Shown: in pieces, positions 17,836 through 26,015 of the stretch
Layout of the letters: each line of letters starts with the position of its first letter
How positions within the stretch are numbered: position 1 is the first letter of the stretch
NCBI RefSeq assembly: GCF_015221875.1
Contig: NZ_JACYGY010000001.1
Location: forward strand, 744,001-808,000
Length of the DNA stretch: 64,000 bases
Direction: 5' to 3'
Origin: Dyadobacter subterraneus
Lineage (GTDB): Bacteria; Bacteroidota; Bacteroidia; Cytophagales; Spirosomataceae
Notes under the pieces: model-generated
Told to the model about the DNA's origin: nothing
Seen by the model: the letters and a program-made list of their open reading frames with translations, nothing else
Databases searched by the model: none
Program-made: the position numbers and the translations under genes

Positions 17836-18633
17836 ATGAAATTAAATCTTGCAGAGAACCTGACTGAATTAAGAGCAAAATCGCCTCTTGTTCATAATAT
17901 TACAAATTTTGTTGTGATGAATTACACCGCCAATGCGCTCCTGGCGATTGGTGCTTCTCCGGTTATGGCGCATGCTGTGGAAGAGGTTGAAGATATGGTT
18001 GCCATTGCCGGCGCTTTGGTAATTAACATCGGAACGCTTTCACCGATCTGGGTGGAAGGAATGAAAAAAGCGATGCTGGCTGCTGTGAAATTTGGAAAAC
18101 CCATTATTCTGGATCCGGTTGGTGCAGGTGCTACGGCTTACCGGAATGTTACACTTTCAGAATTATTGAATACAGCGTCTCCCAGTTTAATTCGTGGAAA
18201 TGCTTCTGAAATCCTTGCTTTGGCTGGAAGTAACATTCAGACAAAAGGAGTTGATAGTACGGCAAATTCGACGGATAGTTTGCAAGCTGCGAAATTGTTA
18301 AGCGAAAAATATGGCTGCGTGGTTAGTGTGAGTGGTGCGACGGATGTGATCGTGAGCGGTGAAAAAGTAGCTTACGTTGATAATGGCGTTTCGCTTATGA
18401 CCAAAGTTACAGGTATGGGTTGTTCTGCTTCAGCCATTGCGGGAGCATTTTTCGCAATTCAGGAGGATGGTTTTGAAGCGGCCATTTCGGCGGCCGCGAT
18501 GATGGGTGTTTGTGGTGAAAAAGCATTTGAAAAAACAAAATCACCGGGGTCATTTCAAATTGCGTTTTTGGATTCATTATCGGAATTGTCGCCGGAAGAG
18601 CTGGTGGAATTGGCGGTTGTAAGGTTGTTATAG
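17836..18633 (+). CDS. thiM: Hydroxyethylthiazole kinase
   Basis: This 265-residue ribokinase-like protein phosphorylates 4-methyl-5-(2-hydroxyethyl)thiazole with ATP in thiamine salvage. Signatures are SPLVHNITNFVVMNYTANAL, GASPVMAHAVEEVEDM, LDPVGAGATAYR, IRGNASEILAL and the anion-hole/catalytic Cys motif TGMGCSASAIAGAF. The length is typical. It is the first gene after the TPP riboswitch. Downstream, 387 bp containing an inverted-repeat element separates it from thiE, yet all four thi genes share the strand and pathway. Confidence 0.95.
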   Translation: MKLNLAENLTELRAKSPLVHNITNFVVMNYTANALLAIGASPVMAHAVEEVEDMVAIAGALVINIGTLSPIWVEGMKKAMLAAVKFGKPIILDPVGAGATAYRNVTLSELLNTASPSLIRGNASEILALAGSNIQTKGVDSTANSTDSLQAAKLLSEKYGCVVSVSGATDVIVSGEKVAYVDNGVSLMTKVTGMGCSASAIAGAFFAIQEDGFEAAISAAAMMGVCGEKAFEKTKSPGSFQIAFLDSLSELSPEELVELAVVRLL

Positions 18634-18678
18634 TTTTTGATTAACGTTAGAATTTGGTCAGCAAATAATGTAGAGAAA

Positions 18679-18984
18679 TTGGTTGAATGATTATGTCACC
18701 CCGTCGGGGTTGTAAAAAACAGATCGTAATATCTTTTCTATAAAAATGTCATCCCTTCGGGATTTTAACCAATTGACTTTCTATGATTTGGGCAATGATT
18801 CGAAAAATCTTTTCCAAGACAATACGATTCATTCAATTGCAAGAAAAATATCAAATTCAATTTCGGATTGTACCATTTATGACTTTCAACTAGCCACAAT
18901 CCCGAAGGGATGAAATTATTATATTAAAAAAATCTAACGAACCGTTCCAAAACCCCGGAGGGGTGACATAATACACTCAACCAA
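18679..18984. mobile_element. MITE-like inverted-repeat element between thiM and thiE
   Basis: Terminal inverted repeats of 33-34 bp (18679-18711 and 18951-18984, ends ttggttgaatg / catt-type, core gtcacccc) match with about three differences. A second inverted pair lies inside (gtcatcccttcgggatt at 18749-18765 and its complement at 18899-18914). There is no coding frame and no transposase. I could not identify target-site duplications with confidence. It looks like a non-autonomous transposable element or a large REP element inserted in the thiamine operon. Confidence 0.75.
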
Positions 18985-19020
18985 CCTCCGTAAATTCCTG
19001 AATTACAAAAAATAGAATTT

Positions 19021-19644
19021 ATGCAACTATACCTCGTAACCGATGAAAATGCCTGCCTCGGCAGAGACATATTCCGGGTTGTGGAAGAAGCCGTAAAAGG
19101 TGGCGTCACCATGGTTCAGCTTCGGGAAAAATCTTTGGGAACCCGTGCTTTCATTGACCGGGCGAAAAAGATGAAAGATATACTTCATCCATATCATGTC
19201 CCGCTAATCATAAATGATCGGGTAGATGTTGCATTGGCCTGCGATGCTGATGGTGTTCATGTTGGACAAAGTGATATGCCTTATGAAATATTAAAAGATT
19301 TATTGCCGCCAGATAAAATAATCGGTCTGTCAGCTGAAACAAAAGAAGATGTAATTGAGGCTGAAAATCTTAATTTAACTTACCTCGCCGTGAGTCCATT
19401 ATTTTCAACTCCTTCAAAAACAGATACTTTGGCGCCCTGGGGAATGGACGGTTTAAAATGGGTTAAAGCGCACAGCAAAAATCCACTTGTGGTGATCGGC
19501 GGACTAAATGAATCAAATGTTGTCGAGGCAATTTCCAATGGAGCAGAAGGCATTGCAGTTATTTCAGCCATTTGCAGTGCGGCTTCACCTTTCAAAGCCG
19601 CGAAATTTTTAAAATCCATGATTAACAACACTAATAAAATATGA
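19021..19644 (+). CDS. thiE: Thiamine-phosphate synthase
   Basis: This 207-residue TIM-barrel enzyme joins hydroxymethylpyrimidine diphosphate with thiazole phosphate to give thiamine phosphate. Motifs are TMVQLREKSLGTRAFI, LIINDRVDVALACDADGVHVGQSD (diphosphate and Mg binding), GLSAETKEDVIEA, SPLFSTPSKTD and VVIGGLNESNV. Its stop overlaps the thiD start (ATGA), so translation of the two is probably coupled. The upstream gap to thiM holds the inverted-repeat element, and no new promoter is obvious there. Confidence 0.95.
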   Translation: MQLYLVTDENACLGRDIFRVVEEAVKGGVTMVQLREKSLGTRAFIDRAKKMKDILHPYHVPLIINDRVDVALACDADGVHVGQSDMPYEILKDLLPPDKIIGLSAETKEDVIEAENLNLTYLAVSPLFSTPSKTDTLAPWGMDGLKWVKAHSKNPLVVIGGLNESNVVEAISNGAEGIAVISAICSAASPFKAAKFLKSMINNTNKI

Positions 19645-20471
19645 AGCGCTATCCCACAGTACTCACCATTGCCGGATCCGATAGCGGGGGAGGTGCCGGA
19701 ATTCAGGCCGATCTTAAAACAATTGCAGCTTTGGGTGCTTATGGCACTTCTGCGATCACGGCATTGACTGCGCAAAACACAACACGAGTCAGGGCCATTC
19801 ATCCGGTGCCAGGTGCGTTTTTGAAATCTCAGCTGGAAGCCGTTTTTGAAGATATCATGATCGATTCAGTCAAAATTGGTATGATCAATACCGTTGAGAC
19901 GGCCGAGATAATCGCAGAAATTCTCGATCGTTTTAAGCCCGGATTTGTGATTTTTGATCCTGTAATGGTTTCAACAAGTGGTTCAAAACTGATTCAGGAT
20001 GAAACTATTGATGTTTTGTGGAAAGAATTATTTCCCCGCGCAGACTTAATTACACCGAATCTGGATGAGGCTAAAATTCTGGTTGGAAGAGAAATCGGTA
20101 ATACGGATGACATGGTAGTCGCTGCTGAGGAAATGATTGAAAAAGGTTGTCAGGCCGTTTTACTAAAAGGTGGACATTTAATCGCTCCCAAATTATTCGA
20201 TGTTTTTGTTCAAAAAGGGGAGAAACCTCAGATTTTTGAAAGTGAGTATATCGAAAGTAAAAACGTCCACGGGACTGGCTGCACACTTTCTTCTGCCATT
20301 GCAACTTATGTCGCGCTTGGAAATTCACTAACCGAATCCATCCGTTTGGCCAAAATTTATATCGCCGGAGCGATTGAAGCAGGGAAAAATATTACAACCG
20401 GCAAGGGCTCCGGTCCGCTAAATCATTCATTTTCTCCACAAGTAATGCAAATCCGAAATTACGATAATTAA
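19641..20471 (+). CDS. thiD: Hydroxymethylpyrimidine/phosphomethylpyrimidine kinase
   Basis: This 276-residue ribokinase-family enzyme phosphorylates HMP and HMP-phosphate, supplying the pyrimidine substrate of ThiE. It has TIAGSDSGGGAGIQADLKTI, GTSAITALTAQNT, FVIFDPVMVSTSGSKL, LITPNLDEAKIL and the C-terminal anion-hole motif NVHGTGCTLSSAIA with the catalytic Cys-Thr. It overlaps thiE by 4 bp and is followed by tenA after 6 bp. Confidence 0.95.
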   Translation: MKRYPTVLTIAGSDSGGGAGIQADLKTIAALGAYGTSAITALTAQNTTRVRAIHPVPGAFLKSQLEAVFEDIMIDSVKIGMINTVETAEIIAEILDRFKPGFVIFDPVMVSTSGSKLIQDETIDVLWKELFPRADLITPNLDEAKILVGREIGNTDDMVVAAEEMIEKGCQAVLLKGGHLIAPKLFDVFVQKGEKPQIFESEYIESKNVHGTGCTLSSAIATYVALGNSLTESIRLAKIYIAGAIEAGKNITTGKGSGPLNHSFSPQVMQIRNYDN

Positions 20472-20477
20472 CATCCT

Positions 20478-21128
20478 ATGAAATTTACAGATCATCTCTG
20501 GAACGAGGCATTACCAATTTATAATAAAATTCAGGATCATCCTTTTAATCAGGAAATGAAAACCGGAACATTGCCGGTTGAAAAATTCAAATTCTATATT
20601 TATCAGGATTCATTATATCTCGCTGATTTCGCGAAGGCACTTGCAACTGCGGGAACCAGGGCCGGAACAAGTCAGGAATTGCTCGATTTTCTTCAATTTG
20701 CCCAAAACGCGATCATCGTTGAGCGAATTTTACATGAAAGTTATTTCAAAGAATATATCATTGATTTTGATAGCGGAAAAGCTCCCGGCTGTTTTGCTTA
20801 CACCAATTACTTGTTGTCCGCAGCGGCTTATGAATCCTTCGAAGTTTCGGTAGCAGCTCTACTTCCATGTTTCTGGATTTACAAGAAAATCGGCGACTAT
20901 ATTTATGCACATCAGAGTTCTCCAAATCCATATCAAAACTGGATTGACGCTTATGCAGGGGAAGAATTTGCCGCATCCGTTGAAAAAGCGTTGTCGATTT
21001 GTAACAATCTGGCGGACAATGCTTCGGAAAATGTGAGGAAAAAAATGACAGAAGCTTATATAATCGCTTCCAAACTTGAATACGTTTTTTGGGATAGTGC
21101 GTATCAGCTCGAAAACTGGAAGGTTTAA
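20478..21128 (+). CDS. tenA: Aminopyrimidine aminohydrolase / thiaminase II
   Basis: This 216-residue all-helical TenA protein hydrolyses degraded thiamine products such as formyl-aminopyrimidine, returning HMP to ThiD. Visible marks are LPVEKFKFYIYQDSLYLADFAKAL, ECESY-equivalent residues (RILHESYFKEY), SYEC-like AAYESFEVSVAALLPCFWIY, and the C-terminal YEYVFWDSAYQLENW-type end (LEYVFWDSAY). Where classical TenA has the nucleophile Cys in YTxYL, this one reads FAYTNYLLSAAAYES, so the nucleophile position should be checked. It is the last gene of the thi operon. Confidence 0.9.
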   Translation: MKFTDHLWNEALPIYNKIQDHPFNQEMKTGTLPVEKFKFYIYQDSLYLADFAKALATAGTRAGTSQELLDFLQFAQNAIIVERILHESYFKEYIIDFDSGKAPGCFAYTNYLLSAAAYESFEVSVAALLPCFWIYKKIGDYIYAHQSSPNPYQNWIDAYAGEEFAASVEKALSICNNLADNASENVRKKMTEAYIIASKLEYVFWDSAYQLENWKV

Positions 21129-21250
21129 TAAAAATTGCGTTTTCTAAATTGCAGGCGAACGCTCTTATTGCTATGCTTTGCCACTTTTGGAACGGTTATT
21201 TTAATTGTGTGTGTAATTCATATTCATCACAGACTTAAAATTAAATAGTT

Positions 21251-21751
21251 ATGGAAAAGAACCTTCAAAGTTCGGAAGCAATAAAAAAATTAAAATCATT
21301 GGTTGAAGATATTCGTTTTTGCATGTACACAACCTATGAGAATGGTAAAATCGAATCGCGTCCTATGACCACTCTGGAAGTAGATGAGGAAGGAAATGCC
21401 TGGTTTTTTACAAGCAAACAAACTGAAATCGGCCAGGAGACAGGAAGTGGGGAAGAAGTTACTTTGATTTACTCACATCCGGGAGATAATACGTATCTAA
21501 GTGTGACAGGTTACGCTACAATCGTTGAGGACGAACAGAAAAAAGAAGAATTGTGGAGCCCGTTATCAAAAGCCTGGTTTCCGGAAGGAAAGGAAGATCC
21601 AAATCTGGTAGTGCTTAAAGTAACTACGGATGAGGCCGCATATTGGGATAGCCCATCTTCCAAAATGGTTGTTTTCTTTTCAATGGTAAAAGCAGCTGTT
21701 ACCGGACATCAAGGTGATCCGGGAGATCATGGAAAACTTAATCTGGCTTAA
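21251..21751 (+). CDS. Pyridoxamine-5'-phosphate-oxidase-like general stress protein
   Basis: This 166-residue split-barrel flavin-fold protein of the general stress protein 26 group starts with KLKSLVEDIRFCMYTT and has the RPMTTLEVDEEGNAWFFTSK strand pair, YLSVTGYATIVEDEQKKEELW and WFPEGKEDPNLVVLKV. Members bind FMN or F420 weakly and are induced in stress, and their reaction is generally unknown. The gene stands alone between tenA (122 bp upstream) and a hairpin terminator at 21783. It is convergent with the ferritin-like stress gene. Confidence 0.88.
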   Translation: MEKNLQSSEAIKKLKSLVEDIRFCMYTTYENGKIESRPMTTLEVDEEGNAWFFTSKQTEIGQETGSGEEVTLIYSHPGDNTYLSVTGYATIVEDEQKKEELWSPLSKAWFPEGKEDPNLVVLKVTTDEAAYWDSPSSKMVVFFSMVKAAVTGHQGDPGDHGKLNLA

Positions 21752-21782
21752 TAATTCAGCTGAATTATTAAGATAGTATATT

Positions 21783-21836
21783 AAATCGCCAGTCAGAGTT
21801 TGTTCATTATGACGAACTTTTGACGGGCGATTTTTC
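21783..21836 (+). terminator. Terminator after the PNPOx-like gene
   Basis: Long imperfect arms (aaatcgccagtcagagttt from 21783 and aacttttgacgggcgattt ending near 21834) form a stem with a few mismatches and a short loop, followed by t-rich sequence. Confidence 0.7.
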
Positions 21837-21903
21837 TATATGTGATAGAGAAAAAAAATTTTTAGATAAACATCTAAAAAAAAGACTTACACAGCGTTTA
21901 TTA

Positions 21904-21946
21904 TAAAAAAACGCTGGAAATAAGGTAATTAACCTCAATCCAGCGC
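21904..21946 (-). terminator. Terminator of the ferritin-like gene
   Basis: On the minus strand, cgctggattgaggtt pairs with accttatttccagcg (21911-21945), and a run of T (the A-run at 21905-21910 on the plus strand) follows. It lies 24 bp past the stop codon at 21970. Confidence 0.8.
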
Positions 21947-21969
21947 TCTATTATGAAGGAAAGGAAATA

Positions 21970-22509
21970 CTATTCCTGATTAGCTTCTTCGTTTACATAC
22001 GTTTCAGCCAGTTCGGTTAATTTATGATCTGTCGTTCCCTCCTCATCCAATGTAGTTTGAAGAATATTGGCTACGTCTTCATGACCCAATGTTCTTGCAA
22101 TGTTTCTAAGCGTTCCGTAAGAAGCAATTTCGTAATGCTCAACTTTTTGCGCTGCCATAATTAATCCGCAATCGCGTACCATTGTGCCTTTGTCAGTGCT
22201 TTCCGTAATTTCGTCAGCTTCTTTCAGTAATCCGTTCATGGCTTCACATTTTTTCGCCTGAGCTTTTTCGCCGATTATTCCGAAAATTTCTTCCAGGCGA
22301 CTTGCATGTTCTTCCGTTTCCGTTGTATGTTTTTCGAAAGCAGCTTTCAATTCGTCAGAAGTCGCAGCTTTTTCCATTTTTACCAGTGCCTTAGCCAAAT
22401 GCTTTTCAGCCCAGTAGATATCTTTCAAACCGTCGATAAAAAGTTCAGTCAACTTTTCATGATCCTTTTCACTGATTGTGTTCGTTACTTTACTTTTTGC
22501 AGTTTTCAT
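21970..22509 (-). CDS. Ferritin-like YciE/YciF-family protein (DUF892)
   Basis: This 179-residue four-helix-bundle protein has LFIDGLKDIYWAEKHLAKAL, then KAAFEKHTTETEEHASRLEEIF with the ExxH-type metal ligands, CEAMNGLLKEADEI, MAAQKVEHYEIASYGTLRN and a final LDEEGTTDHKLTELAE. This matches the YciF branch of ferritin-like stress proteins, which may carry a di-iron centre and are often induced by stress or osmotic change. It is monocistronic, with its own terminator and 212 bp of divergent promoter region before the LEA14-like gene. Confidence 0.9.
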   Translation of the reverse strand: MKTAKSKVTNTISEKDHEKLTELFIDGLKDIYWAEKHLAKALVKMEKAATSDELKAAFEKHTTETEEHASRLEEIFGIIGEKAQAKKCEAMNGLLKEADEITESTDKGTMVRDCGLIMAAQKVEHYEIASYGTLRNIARTLGHEDVANILQTTLDEEGTTDHKLTELAETYVNEEANQE

Positions 22510-22781
22510 GATTATAATAGTTTAATTTTTAAGTAGTTGATGGTAATTGGTTATTTGTAATACTATGGCTTCTAGTAAATATTCATACCAAACCAGACAT
22601 TCATTTCTGTATTCATTTTGAATAACTTAATGAAGACATATATCCACAACTATTTTTTAAATGGATTTCAATAGGCGCAAAAACTCCTCAAAGCATTACA
22701 TGAAAACTGGAAATAATACAGATGGAATTGAAGAATGATTTTTGGGCGGGCAGCTTCCATAATCAAATTAACACTGCACTT

Positions 22782-23696
22782 ATGACGGACCGCTCAAAAA
22801 CATCATCTCTTTTAATTATAATCCTGGTTTTACTGATCGGTGTTGGAGTTGCCTTTTTTCTTTATAAATCAAAAAATGCCAATCCGGTTTCCGGCCTGAA
22901 ACCGAAGGTAGAAATGAGTATCAGTAAAATAACCCATGTGACAGACAGTACCATGGAAATGTCTCTTAAATTATTGGTAGACAATCCATTGCCAGTCGGG
23001 CTGGATATCAAAAATTTTAGATATCTGGTAAAAATGAATGGAGTGAAAATCATTGAAAGTGATTATGCAGATTCTCTCGTATTGAAATCGCAGGATACTA
23101 CGACGGTTACGCTACCGACTAAAATTGAGGTTAAGAAACTGGTGACAGTGAGTAAAAAAAGTGCGGCGGTAGGAGAGGATAGTGCTGATTATCATTTCGA
23201 AACATATTTGCATCTTGCAAAACCATTTTTAGGAAAAGACACGCTGCATTTTGATCAGGATAAAAGACTTCCACTTATTCGTTTACCAAAAGTGGAAATG
23301 GAAGATTTTGATATTGAAAAGTTCCGGTTAAGTAATTCTGACATATCCATTAAATTAAAACTCATAAATCCCAACGCATTCTCAGTTGAATTCCGGGATC
23401 CTTCTTATGTTTTTGATTTGGGAAAGCAAAAAGGACTGGCAAAAGGATCAGTAAAAGGTGTTACCAAGGTGAAGGCAAAGAGCAGTCAAATGTTTGAAAT
23501 ACCAGTGGAAGTTGGAATGGGAAAAGCGTTAAAAACCGCCGGCGCATTAATTTTCAAAGGCAAAAGTTTACCATTCAAAATGTATTTCAAATGCAGACTG
23601 GTATCCGACAACGATATCATGAAAAACAGCGACATGAGCATGATCATGGAGGGAGAATTAAAAGACCTCGAAAAACTAAAAAAGAATATCAAGTAA
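22782..23696 (+). CDS. LEA14-like (LEA type 2) membrane-anchored protein
   Basis: This 304-residue product is read from the ATG at 22782 (MTDRSKTSSLLIIILVLLIG), which places a single membrane helix at the N-terminus; an ATG at 22722 would add a 20-residue polar stretch. The remainder is periplasmic and has two LEA14/water-stress-type beta domains: KPKVEMSISKITHVTDSTMEMSLKLLVDNPLPVGLDI, and then LPKVEMEDFDIEKFRLSNSDISIKLKLINPNAFSVEF. These domains are found in desiccation-response proteins, and their molecular role in bacteria is unclear. It is neighbour to two other stress-type genes but has no operon partner. Confidence 0.82.
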   Translation: MTDRSKTSSLLIIILVLLIGVGVAFFLYKSKNANPVSGLKPKVEMSISKITHVTDSTMEMSLKLLVDNPLPVGLDIKNFRYLVKMNGVKIIESDYADSLVLKSQDTTTVTLPTKIEVKKLVTVSKKSAAVGEDSADYHFETYLHLAKPFLGKDTLHFDQDKRLPLIRLPKVEMEDFDIEKFRLSNSDISIKLKLINPNAFSVEFRDPSYVFDLGKQKGLAKGSVKGVTKVKAKSSQMFEIPVEVGMGKALKTAGALIFKGKSLPFKMYFKCRLVSDNDIMKNSDMSMIMEGELKDLEKLKKNIK

Positions 23697-23717
23697 AAAG
23701 AAAAATATAATCCTAAA

Positions 23718-23752
23718 CCAAAAATGCCACGACTCAATTACGGTCGTGGCAT
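23718..23752 (-). terminator. Terminator for the GH127 gene
   Basis: The 10-bp perfect stem atgccacgac (23724-23733) / gtcgtggcat (23743-23752) is followed by a T-rich stretch on the minus strand. A tandem repeat lies between it and the GH127 stop codon at 23829. Confidence 0.65.
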
Positions 23753-23765
23753 CCCAATGAGCAAC

Positions 23766-23826
23766 CCATTCTATCATTCTATCATTCTATCATTCTATCA
23801 TTCTATCATTCACTCATTCAAAATTC
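23766..23826. repeat. Octamer tandem repeat
   Basis: The unit cattctat is repeated about five and a half times from 23767 to about 23810, followed by degenerate copies (cattcactcattc, attctatcattg). It is non-coding, between the LEA14-like and GH127 3' ends. Copy number is likely to vary between strains. Confidence 0.85.
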
Positions 23827-23828
23827 TA

Positions 23829-25781
23829 TCATTGCTTCTCGTCAAACCAGATTGTCATCTCATTAGCGCCTCGATTTGCCCAGGCATAATAAGGAATCAA
23901 TACGGCTGATTTTGTATCATTTGATTTCAAAACGGTAAGTCCGCCGAGGAAATCTTTTTGGTATTCGGAGGTAAATGCCTGATTGGGAGCAATGTTCATG
24001 GAAAGAGCTTTTCCATTGTTATCTTTTCCTTCTGCACAATACAAAACCGGACCGCGTTCAATGGCAACCTTTCCTTTATTCGTTTTGATATTTGCATTCG
24101 CAATCACTTTTCTAACTGGCATGTCCAAAGCAAGCGTCACCACATCACCCGATTTCCACTGACGGTTTAATTTGATATAACCATTTTCAATCGTTGCAGG
24201 CATATTTTTGCCATTTATTGTTAGCACGACAGGTTTTGCTGCTTTATCCAGATAAGTATATAAATCCCCCGGAATCGCCTGTCCGTTAGCCCAGCCCGGA
24301 ATTCTTATTGAAACCGGAAAAGTGGCAGATTTTGCTGGTGAAACGGTGATTTTGATATTTCCATCCCAGGGATAATTTGTTTTCTGATTAATTTTTACCT
24401 GATTATTATTCACATTCAATTCCGATTCGCTATCCATAAAAAGGTTGACGAGCAATTCGTTAGCTTTTGTTGCATATACATAGCCAGGTAAGGACGGCAG
24501 AAAACGGGTAACATTGGTCGGGCAGCAGGCACAGGCAAACCACTCATGACGCGTGGCGCCAGATCCATGACCAAAATCATTTATGCCATTAGAAGCCATT
24601 GGATTAACATAAAAAAATTCATTGCCAGAAACGGACATGCCTCCGAGAAATCCGTTATATAAAGTCCTTTCAAAAACATCCATATACTTGGATTCGCCGG
24701 TGTACAAAAACATTTTATGATTCCAGATCAGATTGGCTACTGCTGAACATGTTTCCGCATAAGCATTGTCATTGGGTAAAACGTAAGCTGCGTCAAAAGC
24801 CTCACCATCCGCTCTTGCTCCAACACCACCGGTGATATATTGTTTTTTTGTAGTAGCATCATTCCAAAGGCTATGAATGGCTTTACTGTATTGTGGATCA
24901 TCATTGATCGTGAGCATATCTGCAATACCTGCATATAAATACTGCGCACGAACAGCATGTCCAACTGCCTCGGTTTGTTTTACAACCGGTTTTTGATCCT
25001 GAAAATAAGAAGGGCCAAGTTTATGTTCATCAAGAAAAAGCGTCCGTTTATCAGAGCGACCGCGCATGTCTACAAAGAAATGTGCAAGATCCAGATATTC
25101 CTTTTTATTGGTTGTGCGGTATAGTCTCACAAGAGCAATTTCAATTTCTTCATGCCCCGGCACCACGATCATTTGTCCGGGTTTCGGGCCGATTGTTTTT
25201 ACAAGATGATCTGCGTTTTTGGTAGCAATATTCAGCAAAGTCTTTTTTCCGGTGGCGTTGTAATGGGCAACGGCAGCTTCATAAAGATGCCCCACAATGT
25301 AGAGTTCATGGCTGCCGTTTTCAAAAGAATATCGGGAAGGACCGGCAATCCAGTCATAAGATCCGGTTGTGTCTTTGTTAATTGTTCTGATGGTATACAA
25401 GTATCCGTCAGGTTCCTGAGCAGCGGCGAAAAGTACGATCAGACTATCCAGGTAACGATCCAGTTTGGCGTCATAATGATTTTGAAGTGAGTAAGCAGCA
25501 CCTTCAACGACTTTAAAAACATCAGAATCATCAAATCTCGTCCCCTGAAAAACACCTTTTTTTAATCCTCCGGCAACTGCAAAATTATCAATCCGACCTG
25601 TTTGTTCACATTCCTGAAAAACGTGAGGAATCGTTACAGTTCGTCCGGTTTCCAGTTTTTCATGCCAAAATCCCTGATGCAATTTTACATTTTTAAGCGG
25701 GACGGAGATTATGGAATTATCCTGGGCAAAACTTATTTGTGTCAAAAAAAGAAGAAAAATCAGCTTGCAATACTTTATCAT
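23829..25781 (-). CDS. Secreted GH127 glycoside hydrolase (beta-L-arabinofuranosidase-like)
   Basis: The 650-residue protein has a signal peptide (MIKYCKLIFLLFLTQISFAQ). The (alpha/alpha)6 barrel starts with VPLKNVKLHQGFWHEKLETG. The zinc/cysteine active site of the family is present: Glu and Cys in YAETCSAVANLIW (about residues 337-341) and the CxCC-type motif in WFACACCPTN (about 414-419), where the first of the paired cysteines is the nucleophile in characterised members. Such enzymes remove beta-L-arabinofuranosyl groups from plant glycans. A beta-sandwich follows in the last ~200 residues. It has no neighbouring SusCD genes and is alone on the strand. Confidence 0.87.
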   Translation of the reverse strand: MIKYCKLIFLLFLTQISFAQDNSIISVPLKNVKLHQGFWHEKLETGRTVTIPHVFQECEQTGRIDNFAVAGGLKKGVFQGTRFDDSDVFKVVEGAAYSLQNHYDAKLDRYLDSLIVLFAAAQEPDGYLYTIRTINKDTTGSYDWIAGPSRYSFENGSHELYIVGHLYEAAVAHYNATGKKTLLNIATKNADHLVKTIGPKPGQMIVVPGHEEIEIALVRLYRTTNKKEYLDLAHFFVDMRGRSDKRTLFLDEHKLGPSYFQDQKPVVKQTEAVGHAVRAQYLYAGIADMLTINDDPQYSKAIHSLWNDATTKKQYITGGVGARADGEAFDAAYVLPNDNAYAETCSAVANLIWNHKMFLYTGESKYMDVFERTLYNGFLGGMSVSGNEFFYVNPMASNGINDFGHGSGATRHEWFACACCPTNVTRFLPSLPGYVYATKANELLVNLFMDSESELNVNNNQVKINQKTNYPWDGNIKITVSPAKSATFPVSIRIPGWANGQAIPGDLYTYLDKAAKPVVLTINGKNMPATIENGYIKLNRQWKSGDVVTLALDMPVRKVIANANIKTNKGKVAIERGPVLYCAEGKDNNGKALSMNIAPNQAFTSEYQKDFLGGLTVLKSNDTKSAVLIPYYAWANRGANEMTIWFDEKQ

Positions 25782-26015
25782 TAGTTAAAAATTGAAATGT
25801 GAAGTTCGTTAACATAACGATAAAAGGCGTAAAAAATATGCCAAAGGGGCTGTCGGCTTTCGGCAATCGGCTTTCCATTGGTTAGGAATAACAAGATTTA
25901 AGCTGTTTATGCAATCCGGTAAATCGAAAACTTTGTATGCCATCCCGAACTATTCAACATCACTTTCAACCTCGCCGCCGGTCTTAACTTTCAACTCTCC
26001 ACTTTCAACTAAAAT

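Noticed and set aside
18679..18984. CRISPR or tandem-repeat array
   Set aside because: The repeats are inverted pairs, not regularly spaced direct repeats, and no cas genes exist nearby.
23766..23826. Phase-variable coding repeat
   Set aside because: The octamer array lies between two 3' ends and in no reading frame of a gene.
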